Positions 1-12,603 are shown, counted from the stretch's first letter. The stretch: 64,000 nucleotides of DNA from Riptortus pedestris (GCA_019009955.1 CM032229.1:84653001-84717000); one strand, 5' to 3'. The notes: a model not told the origin generated them from the letters alone. A program made the numbers and translations.

Positions 1-385
1 AAAGCTCAGCTATCTAAAATAGTTTTCTTATTTAGCATTACTATTGTTGTGAATAGTTAATTTTTATTCCAAGGAGTTGACATCTCCTTCTTGGAAGGTG
101 GTGTGGTTAAGGAAGCCCAATAGTAGAAGATTGGCATTTATTTAATGAGGATAACTAAGCACAGTAGTTAAGTGTTGTCATCTAGTTTATAGATGATGTA
201 GTTGGGAACGGAAGTAGTTCTAGGGAGATCAAGAGGTTAGTTAGGAGGTGATTATGGTGCTGCTTAAGTAGAGTAGAAGGTGGTTGATACCCCTTTTCAC
301 ATAGGAAAGCGTTATCGTCTTAATATAAATAAAATTATTTGAAAATATCGCCGATCGAAATATAACGTGGCGCAAGGAAATTATT

Positions 386-481
386 AGCAGATTTCCCTTA
401 GGGGACTGATGATGGGATTTTGGAAAAACTTCTTCGAAGTCCATCGATCCTACACAGGAAATGACGAAAATGAGACCGTTC

Positions 482-538
<57 letters not shown>

Positions 539-1003
539 GTGTGTGTGTGTGTGTGTGTCTGTTAACGCTCTAGCGGTCACAATTTTTGTCTGATCGTTAC
601 CAATCTCGATATATAAACGTTCTATATAAAATTGAAGATCAAGTTCGTTAACGGCTGAAATCAGACCAGCGGGAGGGGGTTATAGAGGGGAATTTCGAAA
701 AATCTCCGTTGTTACGAGTCAGATCAAAAAATCAATCTTATTGTAAATGTAATGTTCCATAAATGTTGTTATATTTAAATTTGTATCATGCTTTCTTTAT
801 ATTTAATATTAACCAAAATATTTCCGTATTTTAGTTTTCAGCCATCAGTAAACCCCCACTCCTACAGTAACTCCCCCCCCCCTTATACTCATCGGTTTTT
901 TTTACTTATAAATAGAGAATACGCTGTAAGATGAGATCACAAATTTGTTAAACCAGCACAGCATGGAAATCTGCTTAGTTTTCGCTGCCCATGCGTGATG
1001 GAC
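386..1003 (+). mobile_element. HINE (Helentron-like) copy 1
   Basis: Begins AGCAGATTTCCCTTAGGGG, passes a core with (AT)n then (GT)n at 486-558, and ends with GGAAATCTGCTTAG and a decayed 3' hairpin (CGCTGCCCATGCG) followed by GATGGAC and a T-run. It has both ends, so it is a whole but mutated copy. Confidence 0.75.
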
Positions 1004-1009
1004 TTTTTT

Positions 1010-1930
1010 AATTTTACGGGAGTCCCAAATCAGCTAAAATTAATTATGGCGAGGAAAATTGTCATTGATTAACGACTTTCATCCCTAGATTGTGGGAGGC
1101 ATTGTTCTTGAATATTTCGCTCTACGGGTATGCCTCTCCCCTAATATTATTAAATGTGTGTGAGACTAAATGAAGTTAATTACTTTATATAACGAGATAC
1201 CATGGACTGCCTAGTCTGTAATGCTTGCTACTGAAGGGTACCCTCAAATCTTTGGTCTCTGAAGTTCTCTGTGCTATGTACTTCTTCTTGATGCCTTTAT
1301 TATTAATTAGCCTTATATGAGGCACTTTAGGCCATTCCCTTCGGCGGTGGGTTTCTGTGAATCGGAATGATCTTCCATGTTCACGGATACAAACATAATT
1401 TGTAGCCTTTATACATACACTGTAGACACGATACTAAGTTCCTTCTGAGAAATAATACAGGGCATTCTTATCTTTTGCTGAAGTCTTATCTAATGTTAAG
1501 TTCAGCTCCACGTGCACTGCTGCGAACTACTACCAGTACTTCTCGGAATGATACTTGATACAATTGGAAGGATGTGACAACGTTATCGTATGATAGGAGA
1601 TAATGATTCAACATTAATTCCAAATGCATCCCACCCAACAGCTTTTCAAATGCAAAATGTGTCTTGATTTTCATAGATCCTGAAAATCGACTAATCATTA
1701 TTATACTTGGCAACATAAATTATGGTATATAACATGAGGTAAACTCCATGGCGCAAATCAATGACTATGATTATTGCATCGGCTCTGAAAATATTCCAAA
1801 ACCAGAGATTGCCTCTAATAAAAACCACTATTTTCATCCGGCGATTCAAGAAAACCCCCTCCCTTCATGCTCATGGAAAAAACGACCTAATGCAGATCCT
1901 CTCCAGATGATAAGTGACTCGGGCTATAAA
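1010..1930. other. Unique AT-rich sequence, no gene seen
   Basis: No exon, repeat family or RNA gene recognised between HINE copy 1 and the minisatellite. Confidence 0.4.
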
Positions 1931-1931
1931 A

Positions 1932-2500
1932 CAACAACCGTGTGTAGATATTTAGGCATTGCAATAACCAAGTGTAGATGTCCAAACCATACAACAATAG
2001 TCTAGTGTAGATCGCCTGGTTTTGAAACTGTAAACAAGTGTAGATGCCCAGACCATACAACAACAACCTAGTGTAGATCCTCAGGTTATGAAACTGTAAA
2101 CAAGATAGATGCTCAACCATACAATGACAACCTAGTGTAGATGCCCAGACCATACAACAACAACCTAGTGTAGATCCTCAGGTTATGATACTGTAAACAA
2201 GATAGATGCTCAACCATACAATGACAACCTAGTGTAGATGCCCAGACAACCATTCAATGGCAGCCAACTGTAGACGTTCAGGTCAGACAACAACCTAGTG
2301 TAGATTGTCAGGTTATGAATCTATAACCGAGATAGTTGGCCAAGCCATACAACAACAACCTAGTTCGTCCTCAGGTCATGAAGCTGTATCCAAGATAGGT
2401 GCCCAGCCCATACAATGACTACCTAGTGTATATTCTGAGGTTTTGGAACTATATCCAAAATAAGATGCCCAGGACAAACAACAACAACCAAGTTTAGATG
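1932..2500. repeat. Minisatellite, about 32-bp monomer with a 97-bp higher-order unit
   Basis: Variants of TAGTGTAGATGCCCAGACC-ATACAACAACAACC repeat across this stretch. Three alternating monomer types build a 97-bp unit: identical TAGTGTAGATCCTCAGGTTATG starts lie at 2069 and 2166. The right end is degenerate. Small open frames on both strands here are by-products of the repeat. Confidence 0.85.
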
Positions 2501-2509
2501 AAAAAGCAA

Positions 2510-4010
2510 AAACAACCTTCCTAACTAGAATATTTCAATTTTTAACTTGGAGTCAATTTGAATTTATTTTTGCCGTCATTTAGAATTTATATTTGTACTA
2601 CCAAGGTGTATTCTATTTTAAACATTTAGAGTGATTCCGTTCTTAAACTTTTTTTGTGCTATTTAATGCAGGGCCTTTAAAATCCTATCAAAGTCATCTG
2701 ATTTAAGGGTAGCGATAAGAGGTAGCTGATGAAGGCCGCGGGCACGCGCTCCCCGGGCAGGTGTAAGGGCAGATGTCGTCCAATATCACAATACTCGAGG
2801 ACCATCTGCCTTCCCTCAGCTAAGCCAGTATCTTGTCAGTAGTAGATGCTGGCTCATGGATTCTAGACCGTTCACAGCTTATCGTGAGGTAAGCTTAAAA
2901 GTATTCACTTAATACTGTTGGAGAATTTTCCCTTAGGTATAACGAACCGGATGAAGAAACGATATTACCGTAGGTCGCATAAGGGACCTAGGTTTTGAAC
3001 CATGATAACTATCAATTTCGATGCCTCTAAATCAGAAGAAACTCCATTCGTTTATATTTGTAAACATGTGAGCGCATATTCGTATGTGCATGAGTTTTCA
3101 TTTTGTTTGTATTTCCGCTAACGCGATAACTATACAATGAGTCCGTAACCAGTGGGGCAAGGTATGACAATATTTTTTTTCTTTTTTTTTTCAAAATTTG
3201 TTCATGTAAATCCTCCAAGCAAAATTGATTTGGGGAAGGTTTGAGGGACAGGAAATAAAAAATTGTGAATTTAACATGTCCTATATGAGACAGAGAAAAT
3301 GTGTATGGCACCTTTTTATGTGTCATATAAATACATACAATTTGTGTCCCATAAAACTTTTCCATTCAAAGAGGGAGATACTTATAATTTTTTATGATTG
3401 TTTTTATTTGACCTTCCATACAGTCCTCCATTAACGGTCCTATATGGAGAATAGTATAGCAATTTAAACATATTACTATTTCAAATGTTTAAAGGTTGTT
3501 TATTCTCATAAATATAAAATGCTAAGCGTTACGTAGCTATTAGTAATTTTCCTTCTAAATGTTATAATATTGAATCTGGTGAATGCAATAAATATTGGAT
3601 TTCTCAGTAAATAGCTTTACTGCCTTGGAAGTACTTTTTTTTTCTTGGCCAACCGACTGGATTTAAATTGCATGGTTGTTATGGTACAGTGAAAGTTAGC
3701 TTTTATTACAAACATATTTTGCCAGCAGCTTCACAATTTAGTTTGATATCCTGTTTTATTAAATAGCAGAATGAAGAAAAGACAAGAGTTTTAATTAACA
3801 ATAATTACCATTTATTGGTTGCCTGAAGCCATACTACTCACACGTGTTATCGGTTTTTCTTCAGAAATGGAAGCTATTGAGGCAGCTCACGTGGTAAAAC
3901 TCCTTCGAAATCTGTATACCTGTCTCTATAGAATATTTATCTGCTCCACCTCAAGATGCCGAAAAGTTCGAGATTGAAAACGAATTTCATATTTCAAATT
4001 TTATCATGAT
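2510..4010. other. Mostly unique sequence with a short GC-rich island at 2700-2830
   Basis: The island (GGCCGCGGGCACGCGCTCCC) is conspicuous in this AT-rich DNA. Short ORFs across 3027-3434 have no protein-like features. No gene is called. Confidence 0.35.
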
Positions 4011-4011
4011 A

Positions 4012-4150
4012 TAATTGGCTCAGGGGGAGTTGGAGGTTTATAGCGGGGTGGAAATATCTCTGTTATTATGAGTCTGATCAATAAATTTTATATAACCCAT
4101 CTTGATGCAAGTTTAATTTACTGCAACTTTAGTCCCATGCATTTTTTTTC
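4012..4150 (+). mobile_element. HINE fragment
   Basis: Matches the family middle: G-rich GGGGGAGTTGGAGG, then AAATATCTCTGTTATTATGA and a decayed CAATCTTATTG motif. Both ends missing. Confidence 0.55.
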
Positions 4151-4299
4151 ATGCGCCAATCGGTTAAGAAGAAACAAGCGTTTTTATCAGTTTTAGCCAT
4201 TTTCTTGAGAAAAATTCGCTATTGAGGTTGCCTAAATCATACAGTGCACAAGAAGTACTTCAAATCTAAGCCGAAGGTGCAAAGTTATTTTTATTTTTG

Positions 4300-4496
4300 A
4301 ACTTCGTGCAACTAAGGCTAATTGAGATGGATTATCTAAAGGCCCCAAATCTTTTTTAGCCTAGTGGGGCTAATGATTTTATTTAATGAGTTCATCACTA
4401 AATAAATTCCGATTGCCCAGGTGAGTAACGAACCCTCGACTCTAGTTTTTCCAAGGAAAATTGAGACTTATACCTTAATTAACTTGGCTAGGCTTT
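4300..4496 (-). mobile_element. tRNA-derived SINE copy 1
   Basis: Minus-strand copy with the family body (TTTAATGAGTTCATCACTAAATAAATTCC on plus) and a decayed B box in the tRNA-like head (GTAACGAACCCTC on plus). Orientation inferred from the head. Confidence 0.65.
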
Positions 4497-5141
4497 TGTC
4501 AGTGTTATTGGTTTTATTATTGCTTTGATTTCTTTTGTTTTTACAAAATTACTTAATAGATTTTTTCAAGTAATTCTACTAGGTACTAAAGACCACTGCT
4601 GTATTTGCTTAGCAATATACTTGTCAACACAATAACAGGAGAATCAAGTTTTATGTATTTTTCTGCTGGTTGGCTTTACAGAGACCACGATTTCAAATCC
4701 TTGGAAAAACGCTAATTATGCAGCTCCTACATGTTGGTTATTTTGAAATTTCTCTCCGTTTAGGACCTCTATCAAGTTGATGAATTTGTCTCATGCCTTA
4801 TTAGAGAAATTGTTATTAAACAGATCTTCTTAGATTTCTCAGAAGAGGGGCTTAATTTTTTTAATTGCCACCAAAGAAAACTGAAAAAGGGAGGAATGGA
4901 ATAAAGCATTGTTTTGCCGAGTAACTGGATGTTGCCTTTCATGGGTCCTGGATGACTTCCAGCCCCACCTAGCTGTACTTAGTGACGGCTGCTTGGCCAT
5001 CACTCTAACAATGAGATGCTTTCCCACACTTTAATAGTTTCTCATGTCTGCTGCTTCCTCCTCTCTGCATACCTTCTCAGCCCAGCTACGCGGAACCTTA
5101 ACTAAATTCTTACCAAGGGACTAGACCAGCGTAGAGTGTTT

Positions 5142-5480
5142 TAGCAGATTTTGAAAATTCGAAATATCTCCCTTATTACGAGTCGGATCAAAAAATTGTA
5201 TAGAAACTATCTTATTACAAATGTAATTACCTATAATTTTTTATATATGCATACTCTGTCTATGATGAATATTAACAGAGATAATTGGGTGTTTCAGTTT
5301 TCACCCTTCAGTAAACCCAGACTACTACTCATATTAACAATAAGCTGTTACATCATGAACCACATTATTATTAGTTTAAATACCATATATTGTTTTCAAG
5401 AGACCATTTATTATGCAAGATACATAGAAATTTATATTGTGATGACGCCATCAATTAAGATGTTAAGTGCTTGTTTCAAA
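5142..5480 (+). mobile_element. HINE deletion derivative
   Basis: AGCAGATTT at the left jumps straight to TGAAAATTCGAAATATCTCC, losing the AT core and the G-rich block. The middle up to AAGAGACCATTTATTATGC remains; the 3' end is missing. Confidence 0.65.
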
Positions 5481-5549
5481 AATGTTTATTTGACCTATTC
5501 CATAATCCACATTTAATCATTTCAGTCAACACTAAAGATCATATTCGAT

Positions 5550-5888
5550 ATTGGCAGAAATCAGATATGGAATAGTGTGGGTAGGGAGGGGAATTCGAAA
5601 ATTCAAAATATTTCCGATATTATGAACGGGCTCTTAAAATGTTGTAGATACAAACTTGTTATACTATTGATGACCAACAGTTGTTCTTCTATGCATTTTT
5701 ACGTAACTCAAATATTAAGCGAGTTATTCGTACTTCCTTGCTTTCTACCTTCAGTAACCCTCCCCCCCCCAACCGTCAACTCATCGTTTTTTTTTTTTTT
5801 TTTTTACATAGAAATAGAGAATATGTGGTGAGAAGAGACCACTAGTGTGTTATACCACGTGGGAAATCTGCTTAGTTTATTTTTTTAG
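5550..5888 (+). mobile_element. HINE copy lacking both extreme ends
   Basis: Starts in GGCAGAAATCAGA, holds the G-rich and C-rich blocks and an 18-T run, and ends CACGTGGGAAATCTGCTTAG just before the position of the 3' hairpin, which is absent. Confidence 0.65.
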
Positions 5889-6505
5889 AGGGAGAGTTTT
5901 CCGGTATGTTAAGTTTGATGTTTTTCGTCAAAAGGCAGCATAAAAAGTGCACTTTAAGCATGAAATTATATAGTAAGTTTTTCATCAAATACGACCTCAT
6001 GTAAGAGACAGAATCAACATGTTGGAGTTACGATTTACAAGAGTAAAAGGAAATCGATTATTTTATTCGAAAATACCCCCTTCCCATCAAGTTACACTGA
6101 TTAGGAGTAGTTTCACTCTTTTCGAAAAGCCATAAACATGTTTCGTTTAAAAGTTACTATGAATATCTGATTTCTGAACACAGAATCGAGTACACAACTC
6201 CTGTAGTGTATGGTGATGTCTTATTTACAATTTGAATGCAGCTTACTCTTTACAACATGTTCTTACTATAGGAAATAAGTCCCCTAATGGGAGATTAGAT
6301 TTATGTCGTTAAATGTGGGTTTTTCTTTTGACTGATTATATATATTAGAGTTTCTCTTTAGAAATGGTATCGCACATTACTGATACTAACAGATTGTCTT
6401 AAGTACTAGTTGACTGCCCTATTATGGTAGATTTTGTAAACCACTTGGTAGTCCTTGTATTAATGAACTTTTAATGGTTGTAATGCTACACAGATTGCAT
6501 GAAAA

Positions 6506-7101
6506 GTCCGTAACGCAGGGGCTGCGTAAACTAATCAGATTTCTCACGTGAAGTTATACAATAGAGAAATCTCCATAGGAGAGCCGAACAGTTACGGCAA
6601 AGGGCCGAACTAGCTTTTGGCGGGAAACTGGTCATCCGTTATCGGCCCACAATTAATAAAAATGCAAATATCTCGGTTAATATTCAAGATAGAGAATAAA
6701 TGTATACAACAATATTTATAGTACATTTAATTTACAATAAGATTGGTTCTATCCAATTTTTTGATCCGACGTATGGTAACGGAGATATTTTGAATTTTCG
6801 AAAATCCCCCCTCTAAACCACCCCCCCCCTCCTCCCACTTGTCCGATTTCAGCCATTAACGAACTTGATCTGTCTTTTTGCATAAAACGTTTAAATATTG
6901 AGTTTGGTAACGATCAAACAAAAATTCCGACCGCTAGAGCGTTAACAGACAAATTTTATATATATATATATATATATAATTTTGAACGGACCTCATTTTC
7001 GTCATCTACTGGGCTGGATCGATGGACATTTGAAGAAATTTTTCGAAAATCGCGTCATGAATACGACCTTACAGGCTGATTTCCCTTAAGGGAAATCAGC
7101 T
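6506..7101 (-). mobile_element. HINE copy, near full length (596 bp)
   Basis: Reading the minus strand: 5' palindrome GATTTCCCTTAAGGGAAATC (perfect, 20 bp), AT core at 6957-6978, conserved CTGTTAACGCTCTAGCGGTC, C/G-rich block, then the inverted end and the hairpin ACGCAGCCCCTGCGT with GGAC. One of the cleanest short-form copies. Confidence 0.85.
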
Positions 7102-7619
7102 AAAAAATATGTGTAAAGATTCTAGTAAGCACATGGTAATATGCCGACAAGAGCGAATCTTGTAAAAATTATATTCATTTTCTTAGACATAATCCATATG
7201 CCTGATTAATGGAGTTAACAATTCCAAGAAATCTTCTCTTGAATGGTTTTATTTTACTCTTAAAGATATGCTTCTCTATTTACGAAAGGCATTAAAGTCG
7301 CAGCTAGCGGAAAGCATAGCAAAGAGTTTTTATTTGACTTGCAGTTACTGTGGACTCAGGGAGAAAGTGTGTTGAGAGCTGTTGCAAATTTGTTTACATA
7401 AACAATCTTACGTATGCTCTCCAAGCTTTGTATTCTCCCTTCCACGCGGCATTAACTAAACAGTTCTTTCTCGATAAAAAAAAATAGATGAAAACATCAC
7501 GTGAAGAGATTGCTATGGGAACGCTTGAATGGTTGAAAAACAAACTGACTTTCTTTCTTAAAAATATATAAAAAATGTTATTATTGAACCATTTCCTAAA
7601 GTCATTCAGCTAAGATTCT

Positions 7620-7740
7620 TTTTTTAAAAAAATAATGTGATAGTGAAATAAAAAAAAAATGTGAAAAAAAATGAAAAAAATAAAAAAATGAAAATGTAAA
7701 AAATAATGTGATGTGATAATGCTATAAATAAAATGTTCTA
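7620..7740. repeat. A-rich low-complexity tract
   Basis: Irregular runs of A interrupted by ATG, TGTG and GTGAT. Simple sequence with no function evident. Confidence 0.8.
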
Positions 7741-7754
7741 ATAATTTTTCAAGG

Positions 7755-8145
7755 GGACTCACATTACCGATATTATCTTTAGTTCAAAAATATAAAATAC
7801 ATGAGCCCCCTACAAGAATAGCCCTCTACCCCCCCCCCCCACTGATATCAATTCAACCGTTAACGAATTTGATCTTTAGTTTTCCATAAAACGTTTAAAT
7901 ATCGAGTTTGGTATATATATAATCGACTTTTAGCAGATTTTCCTTATTGAGGTTGTACTCATCACGAGATTTTTGAAATATTTCCTCAAATGTTCATCGA
8001 TTCTAAATGAGGTCTGTTCACAATAATATATATTATTGTGAACAGACCTCATTTTCGTCACCTCCTATGTAGAATCGATGGACATTTGACGTAATGTTTC
8101 CAAAATCTCGTGATGATCACAACCTCAATAAGGAAAATCTGCTTA
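7755..8145 (-). mobile_element. HINE with a foldback (head-to-head) 5' end
   Basis: C-rich block and CCGTTAACGAATTTGATC of a minus copy lead into two opposed 5' ends. The inverted repeat spans 7932-8143 with a perfect 50-bp palindrome centred at 8029/8030. See findings. Confidence 0.75.
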
Positions 8146-8959
8146 CAGTCGATTTCCATCAAGGGTGAATCTGCTAAAAGTGGTTTCCATTAACAGAAAA
8201 CCCCCATAAATCGATTTCCCTTACGAGAAATTTGCTATAAATTCTTGAGTATGCCAGAAGAGAGAAGAGCCGAGACAAAGCAATACTTTCTAGTAAAGAG
8301 CAAAGACAGCAAGTAACAGGAATCCACCAGCTTTGCATGTGTTAGCACATAGATGTACTCTCAGGGCTTTGCTGGTCATAAACTCTCAAGCTCTTTCATT
8401 TAATACAGGACACATGGTAATGTTTCCAACTCCTTCTTTTCTTCTTCATTCATTAACTTCTACAATGTTCCTCGACATGGCTACTATTGTCAGAGGATGC
8501 CATAGATCCATGTTGTATTCATTGACAAAGACAGCAACTACCATTAGCGACTACATCCATTACAATTCTATCAACTCCGTTAGCCTCAAGGATTGACCAT
8601 TCTAATGAATCATTATTGATCCAGCTGAATGCAAAAGTAATGACACTTCGGATACTCATGGGGCATTCCAGGAATTTCACAAGTCTATTATCCTCCCATA
8701 AAGGTATAAGAGGATCTTTGAGCATATCAACTTGAAAATAAGTTTAGTAGTAGGTATTTAACTACTCGCTCTCATTAGTATATTAAAAAAGTCCAAGCCT
8801 ACTATAACTGGGCGAGATATTATGGTTAACTAGGAGTGGTCTTTCTTAATCCTTCTTCCCTCCGAAGAAGTGAAATAAATAAATAAGAAACCTATTCAAT
8901 TTATTATCCCAGAAATATGCTTTCCAAAACATTTCATATTTTTTAATGAAATTTAAAGA

Positions 8960-9400
8960 GTTCGTCACGCAGGGGCTGCGTAAACTATACTTAGTTTATC
9001 TACTGATTTCTCACATAGTGGTACGTCACACTACTGATCTCATCTCACCATATATTCTTTATTCCTAGATAAACATTGGATGTGTACAAGTAGGGGTTTA
9101 CTAAAGACTGAAAACAAGAATACCTCTCTTTATATCTGAGCTACGAAAAAATGTGTAGAACAATTGTACACCATCAATAGTTAAATGAGATTGATTCAAC
9201 ATAAGTATCAATCCCACTCATAATAACGGAGATATTTGGAATAATCGAATATCCCTTCCTTCTAACCCGTCGAATGTCCTCCCCTTCCCCTATTCCTCGT
9301 CCGAATGTCAGCCATCAACTAATATGATCTTTTGTCTTGAATGAAATAGTTAAACATCGAGAGTGCGGCATAGATCAAATAAATATTTTTCTGGAAATGA
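8960..9400 (-). mobile_element. HINE, divergent subfamily, 3' half
   Basis: Carries an intact hairpin (ACGCAGGGGCTGCGT on plus) and then a variant body with ATCTCATCTCACCATATATTC and GAATGAAATAGTTAAA, the same variant seen at 24533 and 58821. Confidence 0.75.
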
Positions 9401-9404
9401 CGTA

Positions 9405-9700
9405 AAATATTAGTACGTATCTCACAGAGAAAACGTTCAATGTTAGCATTATTTGGTATTTAACCTTCGAATAAATTTGTTCATGGTGTAACAGACTATT
9501 GTTAAAATGACATAAGTAGAAGTGGGGCTTACTGATTGTTCAAATCAAAAATAATGCAAATATGTCAAAAAAAATGTGCAAAAAATGCACATAACAGCAT
9601 TTATTTATTTATTTAAGGCAGTAAATTTCCAATAAGATTAGTTCTAAACAATGTTTCAATCCCAAATATAATAAGGGGGAATTTCTTCATATTTATAAGA
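9405..9700 (-). mobile_element. HINE fragment
   Basis: Family middle (TTTGGTATTTAACCTTCGAATAAA, AAGTAGAAGTGGGGCTTACT, TCCAATAAGATTAGTTC) continuing from the previous copy; 5' end missing. Confidence 0.6.
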
Positions 9701-9976
9701 GCTGTATTAATTATTATATATACTACAGAGTTGTTAGGTGTGGTTCTAGTAGAGCACCTCGTTATTTTCACTCCCATAGTTCAGGTTGAAGAGAAGTTAT
9801 CTTTCCAACCTGAACTTCAGTGCAGTGCCATATGTTACAGAATTTCGTAGCAGCTGGACTTGGTGAAAGTGGGGATAGTGGTTAAACAGCTTGAATCATA
9901 TTTTTCATATGTTGAAATATAAGTATCGTACTTTATTCATTAGACATAACTGCTTGGTGTAGCAACTACACTTTTT

Positions 9977-10106
9977 AGCTGATTTCCCTCAAGGGTCGTG
10001 CTTTTGAGGTCGTACTCATGACGCGATTTTCAAGTAGCAGATTTCTCTATTGTAAAACTTCACGTGTGAAATCTTCTTAGTTTACGCAGCCCCTGCGTGA
10101 TGATCT
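9977..10106 (+). mobile_element. HINE end-fusion derivative (about 130 bp)
   Basis: The 5' end through GTCGTACTCATGACGCGATTTTC is joined directly to the 3' end (CACGTGTGAAATC, then the intact hairpin ACGCAGCCCCTGCGT). All internal sequence is lost. Confidence 0.8.
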
Positions 10107-10109
10107 TTT

Positions 10110-10715
10110 TCTTGTTTTAAATTCGTATTCATGCAGTCTATTTAAACGGTTACCTTTTTGTACTTCATAATCCACGTATTTTCAGGGCCCTTTGTCTTCC
10201 ACGTCTTGACAGTGTGTCATTCCCTCTATATGTCACACTTTTATATCATTGTAAAGAGTTATCCTAAATTCGGGAAATTGAGAATTAATGAGTGGTAATT
10301 TCTGCAAAATATATCTTAACTTTTCTGTGTGAGGGGAGGTCTAGGAAACTTCTTCGTCATGACCTCCATATTGCCTTACATCGTTGGAAAAATTCCTTAG
10401 AAACTTATTTTCACATTTTTGGAAAATCACGCAATTAATGTAACACCGTAAACATAGTACGCCAAAAATGTTTTGTTTCATAAGTTTAGTTCCTATTCAA
10501 AAGTCCGTTTCTCCGTGATTTTAGAATATCACTTTTATTTTAAACTCATTTGATACTAAAATAATACCCAACGAACTATTACTAATTTCGTACTATCGTA
10601 GCTTATGTAAGCGAGTTTGATTTAAGGTCTTATTGGCTTCATTTACAATAAGATTGTATTCGTAACCACAAACAGCTGCAAGGGTAAACAGGTCAGGATC
10701 TGTTGTTGTTATTTA
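10110..10715. other. Unique AT-rich sequence, no gene seen
   Basis: Nothing recognisable on either strand. Confidence 0.4.
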
Positions 10716-10880
10716 TTAACGTTCACTTTGAGCTATTTAGACTAATTGGTGCAAGTCTTCTACAGGTTACAACCCTTCTCTAGCCAGGATGAGACACAGG
10801 ATGTAGAAGTTCGTCACTAAATAAATTCCTATTCCCTTATTGGAATCGAACCGATGGTCCTAAGAAGTTTATTAACATTC
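10716..10880 (-). mobile_element. tRNA-derived SINE copy 2
   Basis: Body motif CGTCACTAAATAAATTCCTATT and a decayed B box (GGAATCGAACC on plus) identify a minus-strand copy; the A box is lost. Confidence 0.7.
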
Positions 10881-10914
10881 ATTAATATGAACAAAATTCA
10901 TTCATTTTATGCAA

Positions 10915-11060
10915 GACTAGACATATATATGGACGATTCTTTGACAATTTTTCGGAATGCGTCTGAGCTCCAACCCGGCTCTTTCTGTATTCTAGGCCAC
11001 ACAGCTAGTTCAGACGGTGAGTGATTAGCCTAGGATACTCTAAGCCCAAGGATTATTTGA
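10915..11060. repeat. Interspersed repeat shared with 27297-27420
   Basis: Shares in order a GGACGATTC/GGATGATTC start, AATGCGTCTGAGCTC/AATGCGTTTGGACTC and GTGAGTGATTAGCC/ATGAGTGATTGGCC with the second copy. Class unknown; boundaries approximate. Confidence 0.5.
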
Positions 11061-11101
11061 CTTGGGTTCCATATAATGAAAAATCAATTTCCCCTTTTTT
11101 T

Positions 11102-11318
11102 TAATAATATATTAACGACCACTTTATGTAACTTTGGAGAACCTACCCGATTAAACTACAGGGACCTTTTCTAGCCAAAATGGGACTCAGGAGTTTATTT
11201 AGTAAGTTTGTCAATAAATAAAATCCTATTGCCTACTTGAGTACCAATCCATGATTACGTTTACCAAGTTTATTAAGACCGATATTCACATGGCTAACCT
11301 GAGCTCAAGGTCAGGATC
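11102..11318 (-). mobile_element. tRNA-derived SINE copy 3
   Basis: Contains CACTTTATGTAACTTTGG tail sequence, TTTATTTAGTAAGTTTGTCAATAAATAAA body and a mutated head ending GGCTAACCTGAGCTC on plus. Confidence 0.7.
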
Positions 11319-12603
11319 TACGAGTTCATGTGTTCATCTACAACTTACACTTTCAAAAAAAAAATGATCATAATAATAAAATTTAAAAAACAAACAAAAA
11401 ACCTCTGATTATTGCTAGAAAAGAAACTATCCTCCTCCATTGCCAGTTTGATTATATTAGCGATGATAGCTCCTAGAACGAAATGTTCCGATTGCCGTTC
11501 ATCTCAGTCACAGCTGAAAGGCCAGTTCTGCAGTAAATAAGTTCTTGTTGCTAAAGCCCTTTCATTTCTATCCACAGGCGTTCATTTCCTCAACTTTCTC
11601 TTCTTTATTTTATTATTAGCCAATTGCTTTCCAATTTTTACCTTCATTTTTCTAACCATATCGATGAGATTCAACCAAATATGTCGAAACTGACGCCGTA
11701 TTTCCAATCCATTCGCTTCGCTTTCTTCATTCCCCAGTTATTTTAGATTGAAGTAAGATCTTTCATACTGATCGCTTTGATTTATGATTCCATTTCTGAG
11801 AGCGTAGGCCAGCCCTACACAAGATAGTGAAAGGAAGTTGTCTGTCTGTAATTTGACATCAGATGTATTACTAATCGGGTAGAGTTGAAATTCAATATTT
11901 CATGGATCAGTTGGTTGTTGCCGTATTACTGTTGCTAGAACCTCCTTAGCTCGAATGCTTTAAACAAAACAAATTTGTAATTCTGATATATGAGAAATAT
12001 GGTCTAAGTGTTTCCATATTATCATAAGGAGTAATGATGATAAAACATTAAATGTCACTTGGGCTGCATGATGAAATATTTCCCACGTCAAGAAGGGACA
12101 AATGATGACATAGCCTGTATTCGGCTGTTTTGATGTACCAACCACGTGTGTTATATATATATATATATAAAATGAACTTTTTAAATGAGATTTCTTCATC
12201 AAGGTAGGCATTTCGTAAACCGACCACATCATAGAAACATTTAGAATGAGTGATGTGAGTATATGTTTTTACGGTGGTAATCTTTATATCTGTGTAGCGG
12301 CTCTGTTTAAAGCAGTAGGTCATAAAAAGATCAAGTGATTCACCATATGTAGGTTATAGGCCACCCCGTGATTTTTAAACTATCTTTATGATATCCACAC
12401 ATGTTAGAGGTTTCGTACATTTTACACATTATGATTGATATAGAGTTCTTATATATTTGATGCACAATCGTTGAGCAGTCACTCTATGTGAATATTTGTG
12501 TAAATATCACGACTTACCAATTGGCAGACAGCTTACCGAATTTCGAATTGAACTTTAACAATGAACATCATTTGGGAAAAATGGCTATTTTTTTAATTTC
12601 AGT

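Noticed and set aside
1748..2153. ORFs on both strands over the minisatellite
   Set aside because: Open frames arise from the repeated monomer; no start context, splice sites or family resemblance.
2724..2760. Short GC-rich ATG frame (MKAAGTRSPG) before GTGTAA as tamalin's first exon
   Set aside because: It ends in phase 2, which does not join the phase-0 exon a directly; no other support.
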